From: Paraburkholderia terricola
Lineage (GTDB): Bacteria > Pseudomonadota > Gammaproteobacteria > Burkholderiales > Burkholderiaceae
Assembly (NCBI RefSeq): GCF_900142195.1
Contig: NZ_FRAB01000005.1
Location: forward strand, 124,001-188,000
Direction: 5' to 3'
Length of the DNA: 64,000 bases
Shown: one piece after another, positions 38,995 to 50,949 of the stretch
Layout of the letters: each line of letters starts with the position of its first letter
Position numbering within the stretch: the first letter of the stretch is position 1
The notes under the pieces: generated by a model
Database searches by the model: none
What the model was told of the DNA's origin: nothing
Seen by the model: only the letters and a program-made list of their open reading frames with translations
Position numbers and translations under genes: made by a program

Positions 38995-39534
38995 TCAGGC
39001 CGTCAGAGCCGTTTGCATGCTGGCAAGCCGCGCGCGGACCGAGGTATCGAGCACTTCGTCGCCAACCGTCACGCGCACGCCGCCAATCAGCGACGAGTCG
39101 ACTTCGACCGTCGGCTTCAGCTTGCGCTTGAACTTGCGTTCGAGACTTGCGACGAGGTCGTTCAACTGCGCGCCTTCGAGCGGGAATGCGCTGACGATCA
39201 GCACATCTGCCGCCCCTTCGCGGGCGTTCTTCAACTCTTCGAACTGCACGGCGATTTCCGGCAGCAATTGCAAGCGATGGTTATCGACCAGCATTTGCAC
39301 CAGGTTCTTCGCTTGCGCGTTGTCCTTGAGCGGCGACTTGACCGCGGCCAGCAGCAGTTCGCTGACCTGGGCGCGGCTCACTTTCGGGCTCGAGGCGATC
39401 GACAGCACTTCGGGCAGACGCGCAACCTGTGCCAGCTCCTGCACGAGCGTGGACCAGGCGGCGATGTCACCAGCTTCGGCCACGCCAAACAGCGCTTCTG
39501 CGTACGGACGGGCGATGGTTGCAAGTTCGGCCAT
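38995..39534 (-). CDS. atpH: F1Fo ATP synthase subunit delta
   Basis: The 179-aa peripheral-stalk subunit caps the alpha/beta hexamer. The N-terminal six-helix domain ([23 protein letters not shown]) and the C-terminal part ending in [27 protein letters not shown] are typical. Its start is two bases from the atpF stop, suggesting coupling. Confidence 0.96.
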   Translation of the reverse strand: MAELATIARPYAEALFGVAEAGDIAAWSTLVQELAQVARLPEVLSIASSPKVSRAQVSELLLAAVKSPLKDNAQAKNLVQMLVDNHRLQLLPEIAVQFEELKNAREGAADVLIVSAFPLEGAQLNDLVASLERKFKRKLKPTVEVDSSLIGGVRVTVGDEVLDTSVRARLASMQTALTA

Positions 39535-39536
39535 GA

Positions 39537-40007
39537 TCAGAGCTCGGCTTTCAGTTGATTCAGCAGGTCAGCGTGAGCTGCCTGGTCGACTTCACGCTTC
39601 AGGATCTGTTCAGCGCCCTTCACAGCCAATGCGGCGACTTCACCGCGCAGCGTTTCGCGCGCCTTGACGACTTGCTGTTCCGCGTCGGCCTTCGCTTGCG
39701 CGATGATGCGGGCTGCTTCGGCTTGTGCTTGCGTCTTGATTTCGTCAGCGACTGCCACAGCGCGCTTTTCTGCGTCAGCAATACGTTGCTGACCGTCGTT
39801 GCGTGCCTGAGCCAGTTCCTGGTCGACGCGCTTGTGAGCGGCTTCGAGTTCAGCCTTGCCCTTTTCAGCGGCAGACAAACCGTCAGCAATCTTCTTTGAG
39901 CGCTCGTCGAGGGCATTGATCAGCGGCGGCCACACGAACTTCATCGTGAACCACGCGAGGATCAGGAACACGACCATTTGCGCAAACAGGGTTGCGTTGA
40001 GATTCAC
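39537..40007 (-). CDS. atpF: F1Fo ATP synthase subunit b
   Basis: The 156-aa stator subunit has one N-terminal membrane helix ([24 protein letters not shown]) and a long charged helix that dimerises ([31 protein letters not shown] onwards). Length matches E. coli b. Confidence 0.97.
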   Translation of the reverse strand: MNLNATLFAQMVVFLILAWFTMKFVWPPLINALDERSKKIADGLSAAEKGKAELEAAHKRVDQELAQARNDGQQRIADAEKRAVAVADEIKTQAQAEAARIIAQAKADAEQQVVKARETLRGEVAALAVKGAEQILKREVDQAAHADLLNQLKAEL

Positions 40008-40146
40008 GGTGTTTCCTTAAACGTTGCTAGTTCGGAAAAGTGAAACGGCAAGGCGCTCATCGATTCTGTCTTCGATCAGCGCCCAAGTGCCCGTTCCGCC
40101 CTGCGCCTTCACCAGTTATAGCTCAGGCGCAAACTTCCGAGGAACC

Positions 40147-40440
<294 letters not shown>

Positions 40441-40496
40441 TTAGAACTGGTTGGAACTGGATTTGAAAACTGCGATTCTTTGGTCGACAGCGCGGG

Positions 40497-41453
<957 letters not shown>

Positions 41454-41507
41454 TTACCAGCGCTGCGCGCCGGCCTGAATTTTTTGCTGCTACCTTGTTG
41501 CCGCGAA

Positions 41508-42053
41508 CTAGCGCCAGGCGAGGGCGATCCAGTACGTCTTGAGCGCGATGAGGTAGGTCACGAGCAGCGGCACCCAGCGTACGTCGTGATACCAGAAGGC
41601 GATGGCCACAAACATCGCGATCGTTGTCCCCATCTTGAGCGCTTCGCCGATCATCCAGCTCATCACTGTTTCCGCGCCGCTCAACGTTCTCAGTCGTGCC
41701 GCGAACAACGCGCCCGGCAACCAGCAGATCGCTCCTCCCAGGAACGCGGACAGCGCAGCAGCGCCCGGCGGCTTGTAAAACAGCCACCACACCAGCGTAG
41801 CAACCAGGGACAAAACCATTTGCGCTGCCACAACCTTAAACGGCGTAACGCGCGACGGACGACTCACATTGGGACCAAACAGCTTCTCAGCCTCGGCCCG
41901 CGTGAGCGGAACGATATTGTTATCTTGTTGCTCGACATCCCACGCGTCGTCAGGTGCAACGTGCGGACCGGTGGACGCATCGGAAGCGGCGCGTTCAGCG
42001 CGGTGTTCGTCGTGCCCATTCTTCGGCGCTTGATTCGACGCTTTGACCGCCAT
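41508..42053 (-). CDS. atpI: ATP synthase subunit I (AtpI)
   Basis: The 181-aa protein (from ATG 42053) has a polar N-terminal third and about four membrane helices (VVAAQMVLSLVATLVWWLFY, AFLGGAICWLPGALFAARL, MIGEALKMGTTIAMFVAIAFWY, LVTYLIALKTYWIALAW). AtpI helps assemble the c ring or supplies Mg2+. The predicted transcription start (about 42126) makes an upstream TTG at 42119 unlikely, hence this start. First gene of the atp operon. Confidence 0.9.
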   Translation of the reverse strand: MAVKASNQAPKNGHDEHRAERAASDASTGPHVAPDDAWDVEQQDNNIVPLTRAEAEKLFGPNVSRPSRVTPFKVVAAQMVLSLVATLVWWLFYKPPGAAALSAFLGGAICWLPGALFAARLRTLSGAETVMSWMIGEALKMGTTIAMFVAIAFWYHDVRWVPLLVTYLIALKTYWIALAWR

Positions 42054-42132
42054 CGCAGTGTTCCGAAAGTCTTGTTCCAGCCCGCGAGCTTTCGCTGCGC
42101 TTACGGGGTTGCCGTGCAATTAAATCCGGGCG

Positions 42133-42161
42133 ATTGTAAGCGATAGTTGCAGGCAATTCAA
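42133..42161 (-). promoter_or_regulatory. Sigma70 promoter of the atp operon
   Basis: On the minus strand: TTGAAT (42161-42156), 17-base spacer, TACAAT (42138-42133). Start expected near 42126, some 70 bases before atpI. Confidence 0.75.
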
Positions 42162-42542
42162 GACTTTAGGCCGTTCAATAACCGGTATGAAAACGCTGCT
42201 CACGATGCGGGAACCACCTTCCGATGCATGAAAATACGGTGAATGTAAGGCGGCTTGGGGGACAATCAAATATACGCATTGAATCCGGCGCGCCTGCACT
42301 CATCGACAGGCGGCGCAGGCGCGGCGACAGACGTCTCTGAAATGCAACAGGCAGTGATTTTCGTCGCCTTGGGTGGACATCTGAGAAGTCGTCGCGGTGA
42401 AGGTATAGACGCGCACATTTCTCACAGTTCAACGATTCCGAACATCGGGCGCCGAATCAATTAGGAATCCAGCCGATCCCGCAGTCGCACTCCAGATCCG
42501 TCAACATCGTTCGATACTCAGATTCAGCGCACGTCACCCTGC
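42162..42542. other. parB-atpI intergenic region
   Basis: About 380 bases upstream of the atp promoter, following parB on the same strand. I find no gene and no clear terminator for parB here. Confidence 0.5.
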
Positions 42543-43430
42543 TTACGCCGTGGCATTACCACGCAAGCGGATAAGAATGCCTTCCAGTGCGTCAAGGTCA
42601 CCGAAATCCACCAGCACCTGCCCTCGACCACGTCGGCCGAGCTTGATCTTTACCGTTGCCGCGAGCAGGTCCGACAGTTCCTCTTCGAGTCGCCGCGTAT
42701 CGCGGCCGCCATCGGGATTAGCGCGCGCCTTGACCGCCGGCGCCGCTTTGGTGGTCGACGTCACCAGCTTTTCGGTTTCGCGCACCGACATGCGCTTATT
42801 GACGACCTGATTGGCGAGCGTGATCTGCGTCGCGGCGTCGACAGCCAGTAATGCGCGAGCATGCCCCATGTCGAGGTCGCCGGCCAACAACATGGTCTGC
42901 ACCGGCGTTGCGAGGTTGAGCAGGCGCAGCAGGTTTGACACCGCACTACGCGACCGACCGACCGACTCCGCCGCCTGCTCGTGCGTAAAGTTGAACTCAT
43001 CGAGCAAGCGCTGAATGCCCTGCGCTTCTTCGAGCGGATTCAGATCCTCGCGCTGAATGTTCTCGATCAGCGCCATCGCCGCAGCGGCCTGGTCAGGCAC
43101 GTCCTTCACCAGCACAGGCACTTCGTCGAGGCCCGCAAGGCGCGCCGCACGGAAACGACGCTCCCCGGCGATGATCTCGTACTTGTCCGCCGATACGGGG
43201 CGCACCAGGATCGGCTGCATCAGCCCCTGGGCACGGATGCTGGCCGCGAGCTCCTGCAATGCGCCCTCGTCCATGCGCGTGCGCGGCTGATACTTACCCG
43301 CCTGCAACTTGCTGAGCGGCAGCACGTGCGGCGCACCTTCGATCGTCACGGCCTCTGTAATGTCCGCACTGCCGCCAAGCAGCGCTTCCAGCCCGCGGCC
43401 CAGCCCCTTCTTTCTTGCTACTGCATTCAT
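42543..43430 (-). CDS. parB: Chromosome-partitioning protein ParB
   Basis: The 295-aa CTP-dependent clamp loads at parS and spreads. It has the N-terminal ParA-contact region (ARKKGLGRGLEALLG), the CTP-binding motif GERRFRAARLAG, the helix-turn-helix (THEQAAESVGRSRSAVSNLLRLLNL), and a C-terminal dimerisation part (RGQVLVDFGDLDALEGIL). It lies 17 bases after parA. Two parS sites are within a few kilobases. Confidence 0.97.
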   Translation of the reverse strand: MNAVARKKGLGRGLEALLGGSADITEAVTIEGAPHVLPLSKLQAGKYQPRTRMDEGALQELAASIRAQGLMQPILVRPVSADKYEIIAGERRFRAARLAGLDEVPVLVKDVPDQAAAAMALIENIQREDLNPLEEAQGIQRLLDEFNFTHEQAAESVGRSRSAVSNLLRLLNLATPVQTMLLAGDLDMGHARALLAVDAATQITLANQVVNKRMSVRETEKLVTSTTKAAPAVKARANPDGGRDTRRLEEELSDLLAATVKIKLGRRGRGQVLVDFGDLDALEGILIRLRGNATA

Positions 43431-43447
43431 CGTGCTTCCTCGATCCC

Positions 43448-44239
43448 TTAGGACGCCTGGGGCGCGTTATTCAGTGCCCGCACCCGCTCAATCATTTCCG
43501 CGCCGAACTGCACATACGCCTGCGCGCCGCGCGACGCCTTGTCGAATACGACGCCCGGCAATCCATAGCTGGGCGCCTCGGCGAGACGAACATTGCGCGG
43601 GATCACCACATCGAATACCTTGTCGCCGAAATGCTCTTTCAGTTGATCCGAAACCTGCTGTTGCAAAGTGATGCGCGGATCGAACATCACGCGCAGCAGG
43701 CCGATCACCTTCAGGTCACGGTTCAGATTGGCGTGTACCTGCTTGATCGTGTTGACCAGATCCGACAAACCTTCGAGCGCGAAGTACTCGCATTGCATTG
43801 GAATGACGACGCCGTGTGCGGCGCACAGCCCGTTGAGCGTGAGCAGCGACAAAGCCGGCGGACAATCGATCAGCACGAAATCATATTCGCTCTCGACCGC
43901 GGCAAGCGCGAGCTTCAGTTGACGCTCGCGGTTCTGGACGCTGACCAGCTCGACCTCCGCTCCGGCCAGTTCGCGGTTCGCGGGCAGTACGTCATAGTCG
44001 ACGGCTTCCGGCCGCACTCGCGCGTCGCTCACCGCCACGCCATCCACGAGCACCTCGTAGACGGTGTTCGCACACGCGCCCTTGTCGATGCCGCTGCCCA
44101 TCGTGGCGTTGCCTTGCGGGTCCAGATCGATGAGAAGGACTCGCTGTTCCTGCGCTGCCAGGCTCGCGGCCAGATTGACTGCGGTCGTCGTCTTGCCGAC
44201 GCCGCCTTTCTGGTTCGCAACGCAGAAGATTTTTGCCAT
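43448..44239 (-). CDS. parA: Chromosome-partitioning ATPase ParA
   Basis: The 263-aa ATPase binds DNA non-specifically and drives origin segregation. The deviant Walker A is KGGVGKTTTAVNLA (11-24); Walker B lies in YDFVLIDCPPALSLLTLN. No N-terminal HTH is present, which marks the chromosomal class. Operon with parB; rsmG lies 78 bases upstream. Confidence 0.97.
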   Translation of the reverse strand: MAKIFCVANQKGGVGKTTTAVNLAASLAAQEQRVLLIDLDPQGNATMGSGIDKGACANTVYEVLVDGVAVSDARVRPEAVDYDVLPANRELAGAEVELVSVQNRERQLKLALAAVESEYDFVLIDCPPALSLLTLNGLCAAHGVVIPMQCEYFALEGLSDLVNTIKQVHANLNRDLKVIGLLRVMFDPRITLQQQVSDQLKEHFGDKVFDVVIPRNVRLAEAPSYGLPGVVFDKASRGAQAYVQFGAEMIERVRALNNAPQAS

Positions 44240-44317
44240 CGTTGGAGTGTCCCTTTTGCTGCCTGGATGAAATAAAAAGCGCTATTGGTATCGGACGCGT
44301 GAGGCTAGCGGCGGTCG

Positions 44318-45001
44318 TCAGTTCCCGGCGTCCACGACAACCTTGATCAGATGCCGTTCGGCGTCCAGCGCCGGCACATTCAGCCGAATGATCTGTTCCA
44401 CGTGGGCGCCCGCCGGCAAGCGTTCGATCTCATCGTCGGGACGCTGCCCTTTCATCGCCCAGATTGCACCGTGCTCGGCAACCAGATGACGGGCCAGTGT
44501 AACGAAATCCGTGAGCTCTGCGAATGCGCGCGAGACGATTACGTCGAACTTCGCCGGAACTTCGGCGCCCGGCCGCAGTGTTTCCACGCGGCCAGTCACC
44601 ACCGAGAGATTCGCCAAGCCGAGTTCGGCCTTGGCCTGAGCCTGAAAAGCCGTCTTCTTATGAACGATGTCATTCACAGTGACGGTCCATTCAGGCAAAA
44701 CTATCGCCAGCACGATACCCGGCAGACCACCGCCGGAACCCACGTCGAGCGCCGAGGACGGACCGCGCGGCGCCAGGTGCGGCACGATCGAGAGCGAATC
44801 CAGAATGTGCTGAATCAGCATTTGCCGCGGATCACGAATCGCCGTCAGGTTGTAGACGGCGTTCCACTTCGACAGCAAGGCGACGTAATCGAGCAGCTTG
44901 CCGAGTTGGGCGTCGCTCAGATCGAGGCCGAGTTCGCGCGCACCATCCGTCAGCAACGGCGCCAACGCTTCCCTACCGCCTCCCTTCTGGCTCACGGTCA
45001 T
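44318..45001 (-). CDS. rsmG: 16S rRNA (guanine527-N7)-methyltransferase
   Basis: The 227-aa SAM-dependent enzyme (formerly GidB) methylates G527 of 16S rRNA; loss gives low-level streptomycin resistance. SAM motif [21 protein letters not shown]-terminal [28 protein letters not shown]. Start overlaps the mnmG stop by four bases (ATGA, 44998-45001), so translation is coupled. Confidence 0.96.
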   Translation of the reverse strand: MTVSQKGGGREALAPLLTDGARELGLDLSDAQLGKLLDYVALLSKWNAVYNLTAIRDPRQMLIQHILDSLSIVPHLAPRGPSSALDVGSGGGLPGIVLAIVLPEWTVTVNDIVHKKTAFQAQAKAELGLANLSVVTGRVETLRPGAEVPAKFDVIVSRAFAELTDFVTLARHLVAEHGAIWAMKGQRPDDEIERLPAGAHVEQIIRLNVPALDAERHLIKVVVDAGN

Positions 45002-46956
45002 TGCGTCACCGGCGTAGCGTCGGTGTCAGGCGCAGCCGGTTTCGCCGGACGGCGTCCCAAACCGCGCTTCAAATGCACCATCAGCAACGAGATCGCCGCC
45101 GGCGTGATGCCCGAAATGCGCGACGCCTGTCCAATGGTCTCGGGGCGGAACTGCGTCAGCTTCTGGCGCGCCTCGAACGACAGCCCGCGGACTTCGGCGT
45201 AATCCAGGCCGTCCGGCAACCTCGTGCTTTCGTGCGCCTCATTGCGCTCGATTTCACCGGCCTGGCGGTCGATATAGCCCTGATACTTAATGCCGATCTC
45301 GATCTGTTCCTTGATCTGAGCGCGCAGCACGTCGTCTTCGGCCAATAGGTCGGGCGCTGCGCATGTGCCTGTGCGCAAAGCGCAAACGCCGTCGTAGCTG
45401 ATCCCCGGGCGACGCAGTAGATCGGCCAAGCTGTACTCGTGATCGATCGGCTTGCCGAGCAATGCCGTCGCTTCCTCCGCAGGTAACGTCTTAGGATTGA
45501 CCCACGTTGTGCGGAGCCGCTCTGTTTCACGTGAAACCGCGTCGCGCTTACCGCTGAATGCGCTCCACCGGATATCGTCGACGACGCCGAGCTCGCGCCC
45601 GATTTCAGTCAGGCGCATATCGGCGTTGTCTTCACGCAAACTCAGACGATATTCCGCGCGGCTCGTGAACATCCGGTACGGCTCGGAGACGCCACGGGTC
45701 ACGAGATCGTCGACCAACACGCCGAGATACGCCTGGTCGCGGCGAGGACACCAGGCTTCCTTGCCCTGCACGTGCAATCCGGCGTTGATGCCCGCGAGCA
45801 AACCTTGCGCGGCAGCTTCCTCGTAGCCGGTCGTGCCGTTGATTTGACCCGCAAAGAACAACCCGTCGATCACTTTCGTTTCCAGCGAGGCCTTGAGTCC
45901 TCGCGGGTCGAAATAGTCATATTCGATCGCGTAGCCTGGCCGCAGGATATGCGCGTGCTCCAAACCGCGCATCGACCGCACCAGTTCCAGTTGTACGTCG
46001 AACGGAAGGCTCGTGGAAATGCCGTTCGGATAGAACTCGTTCGTCGTCAGCCCTTCTGGTTCAAGGAAAATCTGGTGCGATTCCTTCGTCGCGAAGCGAT
46101 GGATCTTGTCCTCGATGGATGGGCAATAGCGCGGCCCCACTCCCTCGATGACGCCCGTGTACATGGGCGAGCGGTCGAGCCCGCCGCGGATGATGTCGTG
46201 CGTACGCTCATTGGTGTGCGTGACCCAGCACGGCACTTGCCGCGGATGCTGCTCAACGCGCCCGAGAAACGAGAACACGGGCACCGGATCCAGGTCGCCC
46301 GGCTGTTCTTCGAGCTTGGAAAAATCGATCGTGCGTCCGTCGATGCGCGGCGGCGTCCCGGTCTTGAGCCGGCCTTGCGGCAGCTTCAATTCCTTGAGTC
46401 GCGCGGACAAGGACACCGCAGCGGGGTCACCGGCACGGCCGCCGGTATAGTTGTTTAACCCGACATGAATCTTGCCGTCGAGGAACGTCCCGGCCGTCAA
46501 GACCACTGCGCGCGAGCGAAAACGAATGCCCACCTGCGTAACCGCGCCGACTACTCGGTCGCCCTCGACCATCAAATCGTCGACGGCTTGCTGGAATAGC
46601 CATAAGTTCGGCTGATTCTCCAGGCGATGCCGGATTGCCTGCTTATAGAGCAGACGGTCTGCCTGAGCGCGCGTCGCGCGAACGGCCGGCCCCTTCGACG
46701 AATTGAGGATGCGGAACTGGATGCCGCCCTCGTCCGTCGCGGCCGCCATTGCACCGCCTAGCGCATCGACTTCCTTCACGAGATGGCCCTTGCCGATGCC
46801 GCCAATCGACGGATTGCAACTCATCTGTCCGAGGGTCTCGATGTTGTGCGTCAGCAGCAGCGTCGTATTGCCCATGCGCGCCGAAGCCAATGCAGCCTCG
46901 GTGCCGGCATGACCACCTCCGACGACGATTACGTCAAATTCTGTGGGAAAAAGCAT
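44998..46956 (-). CDS. mnmG: tRNA U34 carboxymethylaminomethyl synthesis enzyme MnmG
   Basis: The 652-aa FAD protein works with MnmE to modify the wobble uridine of several tRNAs. FAD-binding [19 protein letters not shown] near the start, [27 protein letters not shown], and [20 protein letters not shown] further on are all standard. ATG 46956 ([13 protein letters not shown]) is the family start. It contains a parS site inside its coding sequence (45523-45538). Confidence 0.97.
   Translation of the reverse strand: MLFPTEFDVIVVGGGHAGTEAALASARMGNTTLLLTHNIETLGQMSCNPSIGGIGKGHLVKEVDALGGAMAAATDEGGIQFRILNSSKGPAVRATRAQADRLLYKQAIRHRLENQPNLWLFQQAVDDLMVEGDRVVGAVTQVGIRFRSRAVVLTAGTFLDGKIHVGLNNYTGGRAGDPAAVSLSARLKELKLPQGRLKTGTPPRIDGRTIDFSKLEEQPGDLDPVPVFSFLGRVEQHPRQVPCWVTHTNERTHDIIRGGLDRSPMYTGVIEGVGPRYCPSIEDKIHRFATKESHQIFLEPEGLTTNEFYPNGISTSLPFDVQLELVRSMRGLEHAHILRPGYAIEYDYFDPRGLKASLETKVIDGLFFAGQINGTTGYEEAAAQGLLAGINAGLHVQGKEAWCPRRDQAYLGVLVDDLVTRGVSEPYRMFTSRAEYRLSLREDNADMRLTEIGRELGVVDDIRWSAFSGKRDAVSRETERLRTTWVNPKTLPAEEATALLGKPIDHEYSLADLLRRPGISYDGVCALRTGTCAAPDLLAEDDVLRAQIKEQIEIGIKYQGYIDRQAGEIERNEAHESTRLPDGLDYAEVRGLSFEARQKLTQFRPETIGQASRISGITPAAISLLMVHLKRGLGRRPAKPAAPDTDATPVTQ
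45523..45538. promoter_or_regulatory. parS site inside mnmG (15 of 16 bases)
   Basis: TGTTTCACGTGAAACC, one mismatch at the last position of the TGTTTCACGTGAAACA consensus. About 1.3 kb from parA. Confidence 0.85.
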
Positions 46957-47061
46957 GGCGGATCTCACGCCAGATCGTCGCGTGAGCCTTTAAAGGAAAT
47001 GTATCGACGAATTATAACGGGTTCGGTTTAGGCCCGAATTTCGTCCGAACGGCCAATCAAT

Positions 47062-47097
47062 AAAAAAGCGGCATGTTTCACGTGAAACACGCCGCTT
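47062..47097 (-). terminator. Terminator of the first liv cluster, with parS in its stem
   Basis: AAGCGGC (47066-47072) and GCCGCTT (47091-47097) form the lower stem and the parS palindrome the upper stem. The minus strand continues with TTTTTTATTG. It lies 33 bases after the LivF stop and about 105 bases upstream of mnmG. Confidence 0.85.
47074..47089. promoter_or_regulatory. Perfect parS site
   Basis: TGTTTCACGTGAAACA, identical to the bacterial consensus. It forms the upper part of the terminator hairpin 47062-47097. Confidence 0.95.
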
Positions 47098-47129
47098 CGA
47101 ACAGCGAGAAAACGATGATGCGACCGACG

Positions 47130-47897
47130 CTAAGCCACTTTCTTAGCCAGCCCCAGATAGGTCTCGATCACCCGCGGATTCTGCGCAAGATCAGCCGCCG
47201 GACCTTCGAGCGCCAGCTCGCCCGTTTCAAGCACATAGCCATAATCGGAGATTTGCAGCGCTGCCCGGGCGTTCTGTTCGATCAACAGTGTGGCGACGCC
47301 CGTCTGGCGCAGCGCGCTAATGATGTGAAAAATCTCTTTCACGATCAACGGCGCGAGACCTAAACTCGGCTCGTCCAACATCAGTAGATCGGGCTTCCCC
47401 ATCAGCGCTCGTCCTACCGCGAGCATTTGCCGCTCGCCCCCGGACAACGTCCCTGCCGCCTGCTTGCGGCGTTCCTTCAGCCGAGGAAACAGCGTAAAGA
47501 CCGGCTCCAACTGGTCGAGGAAGTTACGCTCACCCGCGCGCTTGCGTCGATAAGCCCCGAGCACGAGGTTGTCCTCGACCGTCATCGACGCAAACAGCTC
47601 ACGCTTTTCTGGCACGAGACACATGCCGCGCGCGACCCGCTTTTCAACCGGCACCGCGCTGACGTCTTCGCCCTGATACAGAATGGTGCCCTTCGCATGG
47701 CCCGTGGTCGGCAACGCGCCCATGATTGCATTCAGCAACGTAGACTTGCCCGCGCCGTTCGGCCCAATCACCGAGACGATCTGTCCAGCCCCCACTTTGA
47801 TCGCCGCGCCGTGCAGTGCCTCAACCTTGCCATACCGGACCGACAAACCGGTCACGTCGAGAATCGGTGCAGCGGCATTCATCATGCTCTCCATCAT
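47130..47897 (-). CDS. HAAT-family ABC transporter ATPase (LivF type), cluster A
   Basis: The 255-aa ATPase has Walker [17 protein letters not shown], signature [16 protein letters not shown], Walker [14 protein letters not shown] and switch IEQNAR. LivF subunits energise uptake of branched-chain amino acids or related solutes. Its start overlaps the upstream fusion gene by four bases (47894-47897). Confidence 0.93.
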   Translation of the reverse strand: MMESMMNAAAPILDVTGLSVRYGKVEALHGAAIKVGAGQIVSVIGPNGAGKSTLLNAIMGALPTTGHAKGTILYQGEDVSAVPVEKRVARGMCLVPEKRELFASMTVEDNLVLGAYRRKRAGERNFLDQLEPVFTLFPRLKERRKQAAGTLSGGERQMLAVGRALMGKPDLLMLDEPSLGLAPLIVKEIFHIISALRQTGVATLLIEQNARAALQISDYGYVLETGELALEGPAADLAQNPRVIETYLGLAKKVA

Positions 47898-49678
47898 TCC
47901 ACCCCGCCGAGATACGCTTCGAGTACCGCCGGGTCCTGCTGTACCTCCAGCGGCAAACCTTCCGCGATACGCGTGCCGAACTCCATCACCACCAGCCGAT
48001 CGGTGAGATTCATCACGAAATCCATGTCGTGTTCGACCAGCAGCACGCTCATGCCTTCAGCCTTGAGTCGGCGCAACAGATCAGCCAGTTGCAGCTTCTC
48101 CTGATATCGCAGACCTGCCGCCGGCTCATCCAGCAGCAGCAAGGTCGGATCGCAGCACAGCGCACGGGCGATTTCGAGAATCCGCTGCTGGCCCAACGCC
48201 AGACTGCCGGCCTCGTCGTACATGTGCTGCTCGAGTCCGACGCGGCGAATCTGGCGCGCGGCTTCAGCCATCAGCCGCGCTTCTTCCGCGCTGTTCAGGC
48301 GGGCGATGCTACGCCATACGCCGGCCTGTCCACGCAGATGCGCGCCAATCGCCACGTTCTCGAGCACGGTCATGCCCGGCAAGAGTTTGACGTGCTGAAA
48401 CGTGCGGCCGATTCCGCGCTTGACGATTTCACGTGAATTCAGTGAATCAATGCGTTCGCCGCGGAAAGTAATCTCTCCACTGGTCGCTTGCAACACGCCG
48501 GTAACCAGATTGAACGTGGTCGACTTGCCCGCGCCGTTCGGACCGATCAGGCCGATGATCTGCCCTGCTTTCACCTCGAAGCTGACGTCGTTCACCGCCA
48601 CGAGCCCGCCGAACTGCTTACGCGCCTTATTCACCGTCAGCAGACTTTCTCCCTCGACCGGCTTGCTGCGCTGCGGCAAGGGCTCAGCGTGATCCGGCAG
48701 ATGCGCGCGTGGCCCGCGCGGGAAGAAACGTGCGACGAACGGCCATACGCCTTGGCGGGCGTATTGCAACAACAGCACCATCAAGATGCCGAATACGATT
48801 ACTTCGAAGTTCCCGTTCTCCCCGAGCAACCTGGGCAGCAGCGTTTGAAGATAGTCTTGCAACACGGTCAGGATCGCCGCGCCGAGCACCGCGCCCCAAA
48901 CATGCGACACGCCCCCCACCACCGCCATGAACAGAAACTCGATGCCGTGATTCAAGCCGAACGGCGTGGGATTCACCGCACGTTGAAGGTGGGCGTAGAG
49001 AAAGCCCGAAATCGACGCCAGCACAGCGGCATAGACGAAAATCACCACGCGCATCCAGCCTGTATTCACGCCCATGGCTTCGGCCATCATGCCGCCGCCG
49101 CGTAGCGCGCGGATCGCTCGGCCGGGCCGGCTATTAAGCAGATTTTGAACAGACACTACCGCGCCGAGCACCACCAGCCAGATCAGGTAATAGATATGGC
49201 GCCCCGATTCCAGGTTGATGCCAAAAACATTTAGCACCGGAATCCCGTTGATGCCGTCGTACTTGCCGAGCATTTCAAGATTGCCGAACAGATAGAACAG
49301 CGCGAGTCCCCATGCGATCGTGCCGAGCGGCAGAAAGTGACCGGAGAGGCGCATCGTCACGAGACCTAGCATCAGCGCGATCAAGGCGGTCACGATCACG
49401 CCGGCGATCAGCGCGAGCCACGGCGACACGCCGAACCGCGTCGTGAGATAGGCGGTCGCGTAGGCGCCGATACCGACGAACGCTGCCTGCCCGAAGCTCG
49501 TCATCCCACCAATGCCGGTCAGCAGGACAAGCCCGATCGCCACGATCGAGTACAAGCCGATGTAGTTGAGCAGCGTCACCCAGTACTCGGGCACATGGAT
49601 CGGCTGCGGCAGCACCGGCAGCGCGAACAGCACGATCAGGAACAGCCAGAAGAACTTGTTTTGCATGATCCGTTTCAT
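47894..49678 (-). CDS. Fused permease-ATPase (LivM-LivG) of HAAT transporter A
   Basis: The 594-aa protein joins two subunits that are usually separate. Residues 1-320 are a LivM permease with about eight to ten membrane helices ([42 protein letters not shown]). After a charged linker ([24 protein letters not shown]) comes a complete LivG ATPase with [30 protein letters not shown] as signature variant, [11 protein letters not shown] and VEHDMDFVM. No frameshift is involved; the join is in one open frame. Four bases separate it from the LivH gene upstream. Confidence 0.93.
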   Translation of the reverse strand: MKRIMQNKFFWLFLIVLFALPVLPQPIHVPEYWVTLLNYIGLYSIVAIGLVLLTGIGGMTSFGQAAFVGIGAYATAYLTTRFGVSPWLALIAGVIVTALIALMLGLVTMRLSGHFLPLGTIAWGLALFYLFGNLEMLGKYDGINGIPVLNVFGINLESGRHIYYLIWLVVLGAVVSVQNLLNSRPGRAIRALRGGGMMAEAMGVNTGWMRVVIFVYAAVLASISGFLYAHLQRAVNPTPFGLNHGIEFLFMAVVGGVSHVWGAVLGAAILTVLQDYLQTLLPRLLGENGNFEVIVFGILMVLLLQYARQGVWPFVARFFPRGPRAHLPDHAEPLPQRSKPVEGESLLTVNKARKQFGGLVAVNDVSFEVKAGQIIGLIGPNGAGKSTTFNLVTGVLQATSGEITFRGERIDSLNSREIVKRGIGRTFQHVKLLPGMTVLENVAIGAHLRGQAGVWRSIARLNSAEEARLMAEAARQIRRVGLEQHMYDEAGSLALGQQRILEIARALCCDPTLLLLDEPAAGLRYQEKLQLADLLRRLKAEGMSVLLVEHDMDFVMNLTDRLVVMEFGTRIAEGLPLEVQQDPAVLEAYLGGVE

Positions 49679-49682
49679 CGCG

Positions 49683-50738
49683 TCACTCCTCGTCTTCTTC
49701 GGCGTGCGGGCTGGCTAGACTGCGCCACAGCAGCACCGGGATGATCAGCGTGAACACGATCACTTCCTTGTACGCGCTCGCCCAGAACGACGAATACGAC
49801 TCCAGCAGGCCGACCAGGATCGAGCCCGCCGCCGCCAGCGGATAGCTGACGAGGCCGCCGATAATCGCGCCCACGAAGCCCTTCAAACCGATCAGGAAGC
49901 CAGAGTCGTAATAAATGGTGGTCAGCGGTGCGACGAGAATGCCGCACAGCGCGCCGAGCCCTGCCGCGAGCGTGAACGCGAGGCGTCCCGCCTGCGTCGT
50001 GCCGATGCCGACGAGCCGCGCGCCGAGCCGGTTCACCGACGTGGCGCGCAACGCCTTGCCCGAGATCGAGCGGTCGAAATACAGGTAAAGCGCGCCGATC
50101 AATACCACCGCCGTGCCCACCACCCACAGGCTTTGCCCGGAGATCGAAAGGCTGCCGGCAGTGAAGGTCGCATCGGAAAACGCCGTGGTGCGCGAGCCTT
50201 CGGCGCCGAACATCACGAGCCCCAGGCCGACCATCGCGAAGTGCACCGCCACCGCCACGATGAGCAGCAACAACGTGGTCGCCTCCGCGATCGGCTCATA
50301 CGCGAGCCGGTAGACGAACGGGCCCATCGGAATCACGATCAGTAGCGTCAATGCGATCTGCACGATCATCGGCAGAGGCTGAAGGAAAACGCCGCGCGTG
50401 AGCGCGTATACCGCGATCGGAAACAGCAGGTATTTGCCGACCAGCGTCACCAGCGTGCGTGCCGCATGCCGGCGCCGCTCGGGATGCCGCACCAACCCCG
50501 CCGTCTCGACGACGAAGCACGCAGCGCCCATCGCCATCAGCAGCCAGCAGGTGGCGGGAAATTTTTGTGTCTGCAAGGCGGCGAGTGTCAACGCGCCGTA
50601 TGAAACAAACTCCCCCTGCGGGATGAAGATCACCCGCGTCACGGAGAACACCAGCACCAGCGCGAGCGCGAGCAGCGCGTAGATCGCGCCGGTGGTGATG
50701 CCGTCCTGCGCGAGGATCGCCGCAATTGATAGATCCAT
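49683..50738 (-). CDS. HAAT transporter A permease (LivH type)
   Basis: The 351-aa integral membrane protein has about eight helices and the LivH core pattern (DGITTGAIYALLALALVLVFSVTRVIFIPQGEFVSYGAL, FVGAIIGGLVSYPLAAAGSILVGLLE). It carries an insertion of about 60 residues (around FVVETAGLVRHPERRRHAAR) compared with the shorter LivH of cluster B. ATG 50738 follows ACGAGGAAG; the upstream in-frame part is GC-rich noise. Confidence 0.9.
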   Translation of the reverse strand: MDLSIAAILAQDGITTGAIYALLALALVLVFSVTRVIFIPQGEFVSYGALTLAALQTQKFPATCWLLMAMGAACFVVETAGLVRHPERRRHAARTLVTLVGKYLLFPIAVYALTRGVFLQPLPMIVQIALTLLIVIPMGPFVYRLAYEPIAEATTLLLLIVAVAVHFAMVGLGLVMFGAEGSRTTAFSDATFTAGSLSISGQSLWVVGTAVVLIGALYLYFDRSISGKALRATSVNRLGARLVGIGTTQAGRLAFTLAAGLGALCGILVAPLTTIYYDSGFLIGLKGFVGAIIGGLVSYPLAAAGSILVGLLESYSSFWASAYKEVIVFTLIIPVLLWRSLASPHAEEDEE

Positions 50739-50832
50739 CTTCCTCGTCCTGAAGCGTCGAAATCGAAACCGGGAAACAATCGTGGCGGCAGCGGCAGAAC
50801 TCGCAGCCGCGGCCGTCAGGCTGTCATGCCTG

Positions 50833-50870
50833 AAAAGGCGACCGCCGCGCCGGAACACGGCGCGGCGGTC
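50833..50870 (-). terminator. Terminator after the cluster A binding protein
   Basis: GACCGCCGCGCCG (50840-50852) pairs with CGGCGCGGCGGTC (50858-50870); the minus strand ends GCCTTTTCA. It lies between the binding-protein gene and the permease, so it may reduce read-through and keep the binding protein in excess. Confidence 0.75.
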
Positions 50871-50949
50871 GTTGCCATTGTCATCGAACAGAATGGCAAT
50901 GCGGCGTCACAGGCCGCACATTGCGCGAGAGGCGCGTGCCGTTTTGTCG

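Noticed and set aside
47011..47016. TATAAT as -10 of mnmG
   Set aside because: Good -10, but the best -35 (TTCGGG at 16 bases) is too weak for a confident promoter call.
48425..48440. Third parS-like sequence (ATTTCACGTGAAT)
   Set aside because: Only the central CACGTG and flanking T/A bases agree; several outer positions differ, and it lies in the LivG coding part.
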